In this document: piece by piece, positions 31,788 through 43,359 of the stretch
Position numbering within the stretch: position 1 is the stretch's first letter
How the letters are laid out: the number at the start of each line of letters is the position of its first letter
NCBI GenBank assembly: GCA_033064195.1
Contig: JARBJD010000082.1
Location: forward strand, 62,001 to 126,000
Direction: 5' to 3'
Length of the DNA stretch: 64,000 nt
Origin: Blattamonas nauphoetae
Lineage: Eukaryota > Preaxostyla > Oxymonadida
Made by a program: the position numbers and the translations under genes
The notes under the pieces: model-generated
Told to the model about the DNA's origin: nothing
The model's database searches: none
The model's input: the letters and a program-made list of their open reading frames with translations, nothing else

Positions 31788-34586
31788 ATGGCGAAATCTA
31801 AGAAAGGTAATCATCCCAATCATCCAAAGAAAACCGATAAAAAAGCATCTCCGCCACCAAAAACTTCCAAATGCTGCTCTGCAAAGTGTAAGAAATTCAC
31901 AAAGAGACTTATTTTAGGAATTTCTATCGGGACAATCATCACAATGGTTTTTGTGATTTACAGGATTTATGCCATGGATCCTCTTGGCCTATATCGTCCA
32001 CGACTGAGCTTTATCAGCAATGATATGTTCGACACGTTTCAAGCTGCGATGACCGCGTCGAACCCAGTGTTCCTGGTTGATTCGGCAAAAACTCTCTCTC
32101 GAATGGACAAAAATAATTCAAGGGCACTTTTTGCTCTTCATCAAGCAGCTTTCTTGACAGGAGATAATGATGGAGCGGCTGATTATCTCAATATGGTTTG
32201 ACTTGACACCTTGTCATCACTATTCTCTCCGTAGCTCCGCAACCAAACCAAGAAAAAGGAATTATTGGACGACCTGTACTACATGATTTATGATGATATG
32301 ATTTTAGCGAACGAAACGTTGAAAGAACTCGTTGCTTATTCTCTCGCACTCCCCGAAGAGCAAACGAACCAAACTCCGCAAGAATTCTCCCAAATTGATT
32401 CATATTCGTTAACTCCGCCTCAAAGAACCTCTTCTCTTTTCGACCCTTCTCAACCATCCCTCTACACTAAGTATCAAGCATCAATCGAATCAGATAAAAA
32501 ACGCAGAACCAGCGGTCAAAGAGTGTTCGTCTCCCGCGATCCTCCATATTATTCAGCGAATGTTGACCACTCTGCCTCACTCAGAAATCTGAAAGAACCC
32601 AAAGTCTCAGAATTGTCCTATCAACCACTTCAACAGATTCCTGCGCCGTACAACACGAAGAACGAGGAAGGTCGATGGCGTGACTATTCCAACAGTATTC
32701 CTGTGCCCATAAAGAACTCCAATGTTCCCTTCAAAGAAAAGAAACCACTCACCACCACGTCAACTCGTCAATTGTGGATTCTGGCAGAAGCTGCGGTTGA
32801 CGCGGCCATTTCATCCGGAAGCATCTACCAAATGAGCATGGATGAACGAAAAACTGTCATCAAGACTCTTGTCTACCTCTCTTCGGAGGCAGAGTCGGTC
32901 GACGATCTTCGGCAATGGGGCGCGCTCTTGGAAGCTGCTCTCCAACCGGGAAGTGAAGCAGAAATGGACCACTCCCTTGGTGTCAACGCTTTGCCGACAG
33001 ATAGAAACGATGAGTTGAAGGATAAATGGCGGGAACGCCTCGGGAAGGATTTGGACGAACAAGATGAAGACAACGACGCTCTTTTCGAAACCGTGCAAAC
33101 ACCCGAAGAAAAACTCGAATTAAAAGAACGAAATGAGTTTCTAGTCAACATCAGAAAGTCGGATTCGAAGAAAAACTACCACATTCTGGAACGACGCATG
33201 GTTGACGTCATTATCGACTTTTTCAACGCTCACGTGATGATCCTGAACCGTCTTTGTGAAGAAAATGACCTGCGATCGCCTGAACGGCCTATACCACCGT
33301 TGGTCTCTGTTTTGAACCTCCGATTCTTGTCGGACATTCACTACGTTCTGACTAGCGCGAATTCCCTCTTTTACCAGTTCAATCCCATCAACGGAACATT
33401 TGAACTTCGGACGAGCTCAAGCAAGTATCGGACCCATTTCTACTCACATTATGATTCCCAACACCGCCTCTTCCTCCATCCGACGGAAGACGAAGTGCAG
33501 AAACGGACACAAGAGCTTCTCGACACGACAATCGAAGTGTTGGAGAAATCCACGCCCGAAGACAGCGTGAAAATTGCAGCATGGTTCGCTGTTGAGTTCG
33601 ACAAGATCCAGCCATTCAACAGCCACAACATGGATGTGCTTCTCGTCCTGCTCTCTTCCTTCTCCCTCCACTTCCATCTCCCCATTCCCTCTTTCCTCGA
33701 CTCCAATCTCCGTCTCTTCTCGAACTCTTCAACTCATCTTGCTGGCATCGACCTGCGAACAGCAATCGAAATTGGACAGAACAAACAGACTCTCCAGCCC
33801 GTAATGAATCTCTTGAACACAGCCATGCAACGCTCTGCTCTGTTTGTCGCTTCGTTCGATTCGGATGGTCCTGATTGTGGAGTGGCGAGTTTGAAGGAGC
33901 AGGCAGACAATTTGAGAGAGACAATCGGAACGGTTTTGACTGATTTTGTGAAAACACGGAACTCAGACCCAAAAATCAGCGAAAATTTGCATATTTCGTT
34001 CACATTGGGACGAGAGAATGCCAAACGAACGAATCTGACCATCACAACGGATCAGGATTGGATCGAAATGAAGATGATGGAAGAGAGCGAAAGGGAAGCC
34101 CGAGAAATGTACGAATCAGTAGACCCTGCAACGGTGGAACATTGGGACATCGCAGAAGAGGAGAAGAAGGAGACCCCGTTCGGCCCCCCATCATTTGCGA
34201 GAAGTGTGGGTGAGGATTTGTTTGGGGCAGAAGGGGATTTTTCGGACGAAGTGGTGACCATAAACATGTTGCATGAAACGTTATTCAACTGTGAGCATGC
34301 AATGGACTGGGTCAACCCGTCGAATCTGAGCAATTTTGGGCCACTGATTGATTCCTTCTCACTCCACTTTCACGTCCAACCGCTCAACTCGGAACAACCC
34401 ACAATCCTTGTTCGTGTGATTGCCCAACCCCAAATGGACAATGCGCTGAATTTTGAGGCCTTTCCGTGTTTTGTGGTGGAAGGACACTTTGATGCTTCTG
34501 GATTGGCAAATGAAGGTGAAATGAAGAAACAGAAGGAGAAGTTGACAAAATGGATGAACAAGACTTTGGTGGATGTGTTTGGGTGA
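31788..34586 (+). CDS. Single-pass membrane protein with a degenerate Fic-like domain
   Basis: Two exons, 31788-32195 and 32235-34586, join in phase (39-nt intron), giving about 920 residues. A Lys-rich N-terminus precedes one transmembrane helix (LILGISIGTIITMVFVIYRI) and a TPR-like helical pair (SRALFALHQAAFLTGDNDGA). Around nucleotides 33320-33710 the order of elements matches Fic proteins of the FICD type: LSDIHYVLTS, a G-x-[FL] flap-like strand (NGTFELRTSSSKYR), HPTEDEVQKRTQELLDTTIE, then VKIAAWFAVEFDKIQPFNSH. In active Fic enzymes the last segment is HPFxxGNGR; here it is QPFNSHNMD, so AMP transfer is not expected. The N-terminal anchor plus TPR also fits FICD. The rest has no recognised domain. 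The Fic call is a by-eye inference. Confidence 0.62.
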
Positions 34587-34685
34587 TTTGCGTGTGTTTG
34601 TTCTGTTAAATCGTGTAATTCACTTCAATTCTGAAAGAGTTCATTATATGTCAAAATGATCAAACCGTGACGTGAAACGTGAAAT

Positions 34686-36760
34686 TTACATCAAATATCC
34701 ATTGTATCTCCATCCTCTCCAGATTCTATGGTTCATTCCACTCTCCTCACTCGCACGTTTAATGTATTCCGCAATACTCGATAGTGTATCATTGGTTCTT
34801 CGCTTCAGCCATCCTTCCAGTGCATCTTCATGTCCAGCTTCTCGTTGTCTCTTCACACTTCTCTTCCATCTTTCTTTCTCATTCTTTCTCATTCTCAAAT
34901 CGTCTGTTCTGGTGCAGAGTAGGTGTGACCCCAACTCATTCTCCTCTGTCTTCTCCACCAACCACCTCACGACCCACTCCTCTCTCCCTGTCTCCACAAT
35001 CTCACCAGATTCGAACAGATCTCGTTCGAGCTCCAATGTATTTATTATAAGATTCGAGCCTACAGTTGACATGCTTCTGTTGAATGAGTCATCAGTCTGA
35101 ATGAACTCCTCTCGCTGAAGAATGAACTGCAGATATGGCTTGGCTGGTTTCAACACTCGTTCAAACTGAAACTTTTGGATTTTCGTCAGTTCTTCTTTGT
35201 CTTTGGTGACTTGTTTCAGATCTTTGAGCAGGTATGAGATGGCCCAGGTGAGATACCTATGGAAGTGCCCATGTTCTGTCGGAACTGTCATCAGCTTGGA
35301 TTCATCGATCACTCGTTGAGCAAGATTCTCTTCCAGCATGTGAGGAAAAAAACGAGGGAGAACAGCACTGATGTTGATGATCATGACAAGATGAGAGGTC
35401 TGTGTTGGCGAGGAGTGGCGACATGTTCGCTCCAAAAGTGAGCACAGTTGCGGAACATCGGAGAAGGCAGATTCGACAACTTGTTGAAGTGAAGGACGAA
35501 ATCTGTTGAGGCTGTAAGCGGTACAGTTCCATGAACTGTCGAGAAGTGTGATCAACAGTTCAGTTCGGCTTGGAGGTTGACAATTTGACTCAGTTTTCTG
35601 TTGCTCAATCAGATCAAGGCAGGTGATGATGATTGATTTGAGAAGAGAAGCATGATCACAGTCGATTGGAATCTGGACAAGATGAGAAGAGACTAAGGCA
35701 TACATCGTTATAAGGATCATCAGTGTCAATGAGTATTGAGTAGAGGAGAGAGACTCCTTCACAAAGCATTTCCAAAACAGTGTTTCTGTTGAGAAATGGT
35801 GATTCATCGGGAAGTGTGACGGAGGGAGCAGAGATGGTTCCATCCGAAGGCGACGATTCGGCGATGAGTGACTTCAATTGGGAAACATGCTCGGCCAGTC
35901 TTCCACACAGCCGTCCTGCGAACGGGACAAGCTCCGACGAACTGTCAGTCGAACCAGAAGGCACTGTGAGTGTTCGGAGGAAGGAGCGTGTTTTTGACTC
36001 AGACTTGCCTCGTTTGGAGAGCGTTGTGAGAGCCACTTTCGAAACTTCGAGTTGCATGGAGAAACACAGTTGAGCAAGAATCGCTAAATTGGGAATGGAC
36101 GAATCTGGATTTATGCAGAGATCAAAAAAAGCAAGAAATTTGGTTTTGTGGTGGGTGAGGAAGGTGGAATATGATCGAAGTGTCGATGTCCACAAAAGCA
36201 CACAATTTTCAAGCTGGGATAAAATGATAGAAATGAGGAGGAAAGAAAACTTCTGTTAGTATGTTGCTAGACGATATGGAGGCCATCCATTCGAAAAAGA
36301 AGGAAGGAATCGACGATTCACAGATGCGAAGACGTACTGTTTCTGATGATTTCCCTGATCAATGAAATCATGAAATAGAGTCTAGATAAACACAAAATAT
36401 TCGCAGACCAATCACAATCAACAATTTCGGGAGATCAATCTGAGAAAGGATGACGAAACAAGAATCAAACGGGAACATCACAAGGTTGGGTCTTTGAACA
36501 ATATTCCTCAAGAGGATTGATGTACTCCACACCAAGAATGGTTGAGAGGGCCCAATCAGATTCTGTCAAAATCAGCAACAACATGGAAGGAAATCAGGTC
36601 GAGACAAACCTGTCACAAGAGCGAGGAGAGTGTTCAACATGATTGGACGGAGTGTCTCACAGTCTCCGCAAATCTGACTGAGAAACACTTTCAGACAGTT
36701 CTGGTTCAAAATGGATGAGATATCGAAGAGAAAACAAAGCGAACTGTTTGTTTCGCTTTC
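34686..36760 (-). CDS. Unnamed helical-repeat family, paralogue A
   Basis: Reading the minus strand and splicing short introns (for example 35673-35703, 31 nt; one ending at 36214) gives a continuous protein. Its opening segment has NQNCLKVFLSQICGDCETL, RPIMLNTLLALVTESDWALS and LGVEYINPLEEYCSKTQPCD. It continues through IDLPKLLIVIGKSSETVRLR and a long helical middle. It ends with LERDLFESGEIVETGREEWV and a basic coiled segment (KEKERWKRSVKRQREAGHED-like). I recall many such genes in oxymonads but know no function. Of the three copies here this is the most complete; the extreme 5' exon was not found. Two relatives follow at 37.1 and 40.5 kb on the same strand. Confidence 0.65.
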
Positions 36761-37115
36761 GTTGTGTCAATTAGAGGATATGACGAGGTACGTTTGAGGT
36801 CCATGGTATTTAGGTGTGTAAAATAGATGTGTAGATGGTTGAAATGTAAATATAACACCGGAGCGACGATTCACGTCAGAATTGGTTTTGTTTTGGGGTT
36901 GATCAAAAGTCAGGGTTCATTTCACTTTAAAATGACTGTGAAGGAGATCAGCTATTCCGAGTAATTCACCGTTTCAGAGAGAGAGGGTAGACAAGTCTTC
37001 AAACGCTCGTCTCTGTAATTCTCTGCCAGCGTGTTCAGGAATGAACTAAAATGAACAACCTGTGACATGAAACGTGAAATTCATTCATCCAATCTGAACC
37101 CTTCCTCAATCCTCC

Positions 37116-39130
37116 TCAAAAGATCACATTCATCCAAGTCTCCTCATTCACACTTTTTATGTAGTCCACTATCTCTGTTCGGAATCGAAGGTCGCTTCGC
37201 GTCAGCAATCCTTCCATCGCATCTTCATGTCCTGCTTCTCGTTGTCTCTCCACTCTCTTCTTCAATCTCGACTTCTCGTCTTTCTTCATTCTCACATCCT
37301 CTTCTCTGATCATCTTCAATCTCTTTTCCAAATCATACCCCTTTGTCTTCTCCATCAACCACCCCACTTCCCATTCCTCTCTTCCTGTCTCCACAATCTC
37401 ACCATATTCGAACAGATCTCGCTCGAGCACCAATGTCTGTGATAAAAGATTTGAGATTTGTGTTGTCACATCCATGTCCGATGAAAATGGGGTCAAAATG
37501 AATGCTTCTCGCAGAAGAATGAACAACAGAGATTGCTTGGCTGGTTTCAAACCGCGTTCAAATTGCAACTTTCGGATTATTTTCTGCTCTTCTTTGTCTT
37601 TGGTGATGTTTCTTGGATCCAAAATCAAGTTGTTGATGGCCCAGACAAGTCTCAAATGGAAATCGCCATGAGATGTTGGAATAGTTATCGGCTTGGATGC
37701 GTTCATCACTCGTTCAACCAGATTCTCTTTCAGTATCCGAGAAATCAGGTGAGGGAGAGAGGCACCGACGTTGATGATCATTCGAAGATGAGATAATTTG
37801 GTTCGCGAAGTGTGGCAGCAGGTTCGTTCCAAAAGCGAGCACAGCTGAGGAACTTCAGAGAATGTGGATTCGACAATTGGATGGAGTGATTTGTTTAAAG
37901 CACAGAGTTTGTCAGCGAAACAGTTCCACGAAAAGTGGAGAAGTGTGATCAACCGTCCAGTTCTGTCTGCTGGTGGACAATTTGATTCATTTTTCTGTTG
38001 CTCAAGCAGATCGAGACATGCGATGATGGTTGATTTGAGAAGAATACAAGAGTTGTTTGTTGTTATGAACATCGTTTTGAGGAGATATATTCCATCATAA
38101 AGAAAAAGCAAAACAGTGTCGACAGTGAGAGGTGGTGATTCCTCGTGAAGTGTGGTAGAGAGAGCAGAAAGTGATGCATTGAAAGGTGACGATTCGGCGA
38201 AGAGTGACTTCATTTCCGAAACATGCTCGGCCAGTCTTCCACACAACCGATCTGTGAACGGGACAAGCTTCGACGAACTGTCAGTCGAAGAGGAAGGAAC
38301 TTGGTGCTTTTGGAGGAAGAAAATTGGTCCAAAATCACGTCTGCATCTGTCGCTGATGATACGGAGAGCCATATTCGAAACTTCGAGTTGTGGGGAGAAA
38401 AACAGATGGGCAAGAATCGCTGAATTGGGAAGGGATGAGGCTGGCTTTCGGCAATGATCAAAAAGAGTAAGAAATTTGGTTTTGTGGTGGGCGAGGAAGG
38501 TGGAATATGATGGAAGAGAGGAAGTCCACATCAATAGACAATTTCCGATCTGGAACAAAATGATGAAAATGGGGAGGAAGATAAACTTCGATGAGCATGT
38601 TGTGATTCGAAATTGAGTCCACCCATTCGATAAATGATGATGGAATCGACGATCCACAAATGCGATCTAATTCTCCTTCTGATGTCTTTCCTGATGAAAC
38701 AAATCATGAAAAAGAGCCCATGAGATTTAAAAAAGATGTCATACCAAGTAGAGACAACAATTTTGGGAGAGCAATCTGAGAAATGATGAAGAAACAAGAA
38801 TCAAACGGGAACATCACATGGTTGGGTCTTTGAACAATATTCCTCAAGAGGCTTGATGTAATCCACTTCAAGAATTGTTGAGAGGGCCCAATCAGATTCT
38901 GCCAAAAGCATCAACGAGATTGAAGGAAATCAGATCGAGACAAACCAGTCGCAAGAGCGAGGAGAGTGTTCAACATGATGGGACGGAGTGTTTTGCAGTC
39001 TCCGCATATCTGACTGAGAAACACTTCGAGACAATCCTATGATAAATAAATCAGACATCGGAGAGAAAGGAAATCGAACTTTTTGTGTCGCCATCGTCAC
39101 GTCTATTTGAGGATACGATGAGCTCAAGTC
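37116..39130 (-). CDS. Unnamed helical-repeat family, paralogue B
   Basis: The 3' exon is a single open frame ending at 37116 (IGNCLLMWTSSLPSYSTFL through RQREAGHEDAMEGLLTRSD), preceded in phase by exons with ICGSSIPSSFIEWVDSISNH and LRPIMLNTLLALATESDWAL. It lacks the intron found in A at the ILIDTDDPYND position. Near 39035 the frame carries TGA and a one-base offset relative to A and C. Removing 20 nt with GT..AG ends would restore it, but such an intron would be unusually short, so B may be damaged at its N-terminus. Function unknown. Confidence 0.55.
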
Positions 39131-39492
39131 GATATTCATGGGATTTCGGTGGGTGAAATAGTTCTGGAGATATCAAGAATGTCGATAAATCACCTGATAG
39201 ATGAGTTGATGATTGAAGTTTTTTCTTTTGGTTTGATCAGAATTGAGTGTTCTCAATACTTTTCTTCTCTACTTGACCATTGCTCATGATTTTCTAGTCA
39301 CAGTATGTGATGCTTGTTTGGTTATATAATCTCTATGAGCACTATGTCTCCGATTTCTAACGACTGTAGCAAAATACGTCACATCTGAATTGGAGGATAC
39401 AACCATGAACACAATGGAACGCTTCCCAATCTCGTTCAACTCATGTGATCGATTATCCCCTCAAAGAATCACTGAGGGTTCATCACATCAAA

Positions 39493-40368
39493 ATGGGGAG
39501 ACTTTTTCGAAATTTGCCTCTGAAATCTGTTGGTACCAATGGTCTTTTCCATCGATATGTGATTCTCTCAACACGGAAGCTCTCAATCAGAATCTCCTCG
39601 AGCCTCATCGACAGTGTTGACGATGAACCACCAAAACCCACCCAGAAACTCACAGTGTCCACCCTCCTCTCCCCCCTCTTCGACTCCCTCTACGACACCA
39701 AGCGAGAGACCACCACTTCCATCGACAACATCAGGATATTCTTGTTCGCCCCGTGTTGCCTTCACGCGCCGTCGAAAGAAGCCTTCCGAAAGAAGACAGG
39801 AACACTCAGGTCGATGCGACCGGAGGAGCTGAAAGAAGCGTCCGACTTGCAGATTCTGATGATGGGCCTCCTTCCGTCATTCGAGGCGTATCCGCAGTTC
39901 ATCCGCGAGATCCTCATTTCGGTGTTTACGGGCTCGCATTGGACATACCAGAATATCTGCCAGGCAGCGACGAGAACAGCTGTGGTGTCGACTGTGTTGA
40001 AAGATGTCATGACACGGACCACTCCGAGCTTCATCCTGTCGCCTCCTCTTCCTCGAATGATTGCGAATGTCATCTCGCCCACTTCGGAGTTCTACGGACC
40101 ACAGATGGACAAGGCAGACCACACGAAGCCTCGCTCGCTCATGTCCACACACACACTCAGCACACACAACACGACAAAGACGATGTCGATGCACTATGCA
40201 CAACAAGCGAGGACGCTGTTTGGACTGCTGACCGAAGGACAGCTGGACCCGCATTTGTATTTCGATTCCATGAAACTGTTTTTGGTGCTGTTGTGGAAGT
40301 CCACTAATATTGTGAGACCGATTGAGACGAAAGAGAGACAAAAAGGACAGTACGAGTCGAGAATCTAA
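39493..40368 (+). CDS. Unrecognised protein between paralogues B and C
   Basis: Plus-strand frame of about 291 residues from ATG 39493 (MGRLFRNLPLKSVGTNGLFH) to TAA at 40366-40368. A 16-residue extension upstream would need GTG. The sequence is well mixed and looks like a real folded protein: RPEELKEASDLQILMMGLL, FIREILISVFTGSHWTYQNI, MIANVISPTSEFYGPQM, HYAQQARTLFGLLTEGQLDP. No known motif or membrane segment is seen. Another exon may exist upstream. It is the only plus-strand gene in the 34.7-60 kb stretch. Confidence 0.6.
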   Translation: MGRLFRNLPLKSVGTNGLFHRYVILSTRKLSIRISSSLIDSVDDEPPKPTQKLTVSTLLSPLFDSLYDTKRETTTSIDNIRIFLFAPCCLHAPSKEAFRKKTGTLRSMRPEELKEASDLQILMMGLLPSFEAYPQFIREILISVFTGSHWTYQNICQAATRTAVVSTVLKDVMTRTTPSFILSPPLPRMIANVISPTSEFYGPQMDKADHTKPRSLMSTHTLSTHNTTKTMSMHYAQQARTLFGLLTEGQLDPHLYFDSMKLFLVLLWKSTNIVRPIETKERQKGQYESRI

Positions 40369-40533
40369 AGGAAGGACGTTCAGAATTGTGGAAATCGTTG
40401 GACAGACCACATCCTCCCAACTATCCACTATTTCTCCTTAACCTCTTTCTCGTTGATTTTCAAAACGAATCATGATCATTCACACCAATCGTGAATTGTC
40501 ATTCTCCAAAGCTCTCTTCTCCTTCCGTCCACC

Positions 40534-42500
40534 TCAATATCGAACATTCATCTCACTCTCCCCACTCACAATTTCTATGATCTCCAAAAGAGCATACCCA
40601 GTTTCATTGTCCCTTCGCGTCAGCCATCCTTCCAGTGCATCTTCATGTCCTGCTTCTCGTTGTCTCTCCACTCGCTTCTTCAATCTCGCTTTCTCATCCT
40701 TCTTTATTCTCACATCGCCTTCTCTGATCTTCGTCAGTTTCTCCCCCAACTCATTCTCCTCTGTCTTCTCCACCAACCACCCAACTTCCCACTCCTCTCT
40801 TCCTGTCTCCACAATCTCACCAACTTCGAATAGATCCCTCTCGAGAATGAATGTCTGTGATAAAAGAAAAGTGATTTGATGTGGCAGATCCTGGTCGCGT
40901 GAGACTGTTTTCGGAATGAACTCTTCTCGCTGAAGAATGTACTGCAGATAGTGCTTTGCTGGTGTCAACACTCGATCAAACTGCAACTTTCGGATTCTTT
41001 TCTGCTCTTCTCTGTCTTTGGTGATGCCTGTAGGAACCCAAATCAAGTGTGAGATGGCCCAAATGAGGAACAGATGGAAATCACCATGTGTTGTTGGAAC
41101 TGTCATCGGCTTGGATGTGTCCATCACTCGTTCAACCAGATTCTCTTCCAGCAAGTTCGCTCCAAAAGTGAGCACAGCTGTGGAACATCGGAGAAGGCAG
41201 ATTCGACAACTGAACGGAGTGATTTATGTGAAGCTAAGAGACAGCAAGACGCACAATGCCACGAACAGTCGAGTATTTTGAGAAATAGTTCAGTTCGGCC
41301 TGCAGGCAGACAAATCGAGTCACTTTTCTGTTGCTTAAGCAGATCGAGGAAGATGATGATGGTTGATTTGAGAAGAGGCACACAGTCGTTGTCGATCAGA
41401 ATCTGGACAAGATGAGAAGAGAGAGTGACGCACATCTTGAAAAGTGTTGTCCATGTCGGAGAGAAGTGAGTAGAGGAGAGAGAACACTTCAGAAAGCTTT
41501 TCCAAAACAGTGTTTCCGTTGAGAAGTGGTGATTCGGAGGGAAGTGTGGTGGAGAGAGTGGAGATGGTTCCATCCGAAGGTGACGATTCGGGGAAGAGTG
41601 ACTTCATTTTGGTAACATACTCGGCCAGTCTTCTACACAGCCAGCCTGCGAATGGAACAAGCTCCGACGAAGTGTCAGTCGGAGCAGAAGGCACTTTGAA
41701 TAGTTGGAGGAAGGACCGTGTTGCTGCATTCCGGTTGTTTTGTGTGAAGAGTGCTATGATAGCCAACTTCGATACTTCGTGATGTGGGGAGAAAACCAAC
41801 AAGATGAGAAACATCAAATGTGGAATGTTGAATTCGTGACTCACAAAATGATTGAGAAAGGCGAGAAAGTGGGGTTTGTGGTGGGTGAGGAAGGTGGAAG
41901 ACATTCGAAGAGAGGATGTCCACATCGACACACAGTTTCCCATCTGAAAGAAAAGTAGGGAAAGATTATTGACAGCAGACTTCAATGAGTATATCGGCAT
42001 TCGAAATGGAGACCATAAATTCGAGAAGGAAGGAAGGAATCGACGATCCACAAATCCGATCCGATTCATCTTTTGATAATTTTCCTGATTGAATCAATCC
42101 CGGAAACACAATGATGAAGATAGATAGTCAAGAAAATACCGATCAGAAACAACAATTTCGGGAAAGATTCCTGAGAAATGACGAAGAAACAAGAATCAAA
42201 CTGGAACATCACATGGTTGGGTCTTTTCACAATATTCCTCAAGAGGCTTGATGTACTCCACACCAAGAATTGTTGAGAGGGCCCAACCAGACTCTGTCAA
42301 AGTCATCAACAGCATGGAAGGGAATCACATCGAGACAAACCTGCCGCAAGAGCGAGGAGAGTATTCAACATGATGGGACGGAGTGTTTCGTTGTCCCCAC
42401 TAATCTGATCAAAACACACTTCGATGAAGTTCTGGTGACAGATAAATGAGACATCGGAGAGAAAACAAAGCGAACTGTTTGCTTCGCTTTTCCGTTGTCA
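40534..42500 (-). pseudogene. Unnamed helical-repeat family, paralogue C, with internal deletion
   Basis: The upstream exons are well preserved: SLCFLSDVSFICHQNFIEVC, ISGDNETLRPIMLNTLLALA, CDVP spliced to ESFPKLLFLIG, then LGNCVSMWTSSLRMSSTFL. An intron of the same size as in A interrupts SDMDNTFQD / ILIDNDCVPLL. Near 41150, LLERTC runs directly into LLEENLVERV in another frame. A and B have about 28 more residues here (the segment containing MIINISAVLPRF in A), so C has a deletion that is not a multiple of three. Downstream sequence is otherwise intact to 40534. Function unknown. Confidence 0.6.
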
Positions 42501-42519
42501 ACCTGGGGTATCGTCGAAT

Positions 42520-43359
42520 TCCTATCGACATTCATCGTATTTCTGTGTGTGAAATAGTTGTAGAAATGTCTGAAAAGCTGTTTCAAGTTCTGATGGATAT
42601 GAGAAGTCTGTACTTTTTTCACTGTGGTTTGATCAAAGAAGGAGTTCACCTCCCTTTTCCTGCGAGGGGACTTTAATAACGACAAGTTCTTAAATTCTTT
42701 GAAGAGACATTGACAAAGTAAACCATGGTGAAGTGAAATGAGATGAGTGGTGAGTTGGGTGCCTGTTTTATTGTCCCAATCACAAAGGCAGCCCAAACAT
42801 GATGAATTGGTGCCAATGAAAACCAGTCTCGAATCTTTGCGAGATCATTCCTCACATTTTTGCGAGACTGGGAAGGGTGATATGATGATATGGCAGACAT
42901 GACACGCAGGAAAGGCATGCCAAGAAGACGAATGGTGGTCAACAGAATGAGCGAGCCAGTCCAAACGAGAACGGAAGGTTGGGCTGCTCGGCGAGAATGA
43001 AGAGGACGGATCCACAAAGAAGAACACGGCGAGTCGCTCACAAAAGCCAAACGAGTCGGAGATAAGTGGAGTATTCTGCTTGTTCGGTGGAGCGGACGTT
43101 GGGGTGTCAGAACACGATGAGTGTGAGAAGTGAAGTCTTCTCCATCGACGTGTCTCGAACGGCTGTGAGCGACAGGGTGTGTGTTGGTGTGTGTGTGACG
43201 TGAGAGGAATGAAGAATCAAGATGAGGTGAAATTGGCTCGAGTTTGATCGAAGCGGATTGACGTGGGGCTTCAAAAAGTGTCTGGACTGATCACAACTCT
43301 GCCAAAGAAAAACAAGAAGTGTGTGTGGAAAGATAAGAATCAAGAGATATAGTGACTGA
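42520..43359. other. Intergenic region between paralogue C and the giant surface locus
   Basis: About 840 bp. Short open frames on both strands show no family features. A GT/GA-rich stretch lies around 43140-43210. No RNA gene or element ends were recognised. Confidence 0.45.

Noticed and set aside
39020-39050. A 20-nt GT..AG intron restoring the frame of paralogue B
   Set aside because: Shorter than any other supported intron here, and A and C read straight through the same place, so a lesion is more likely.
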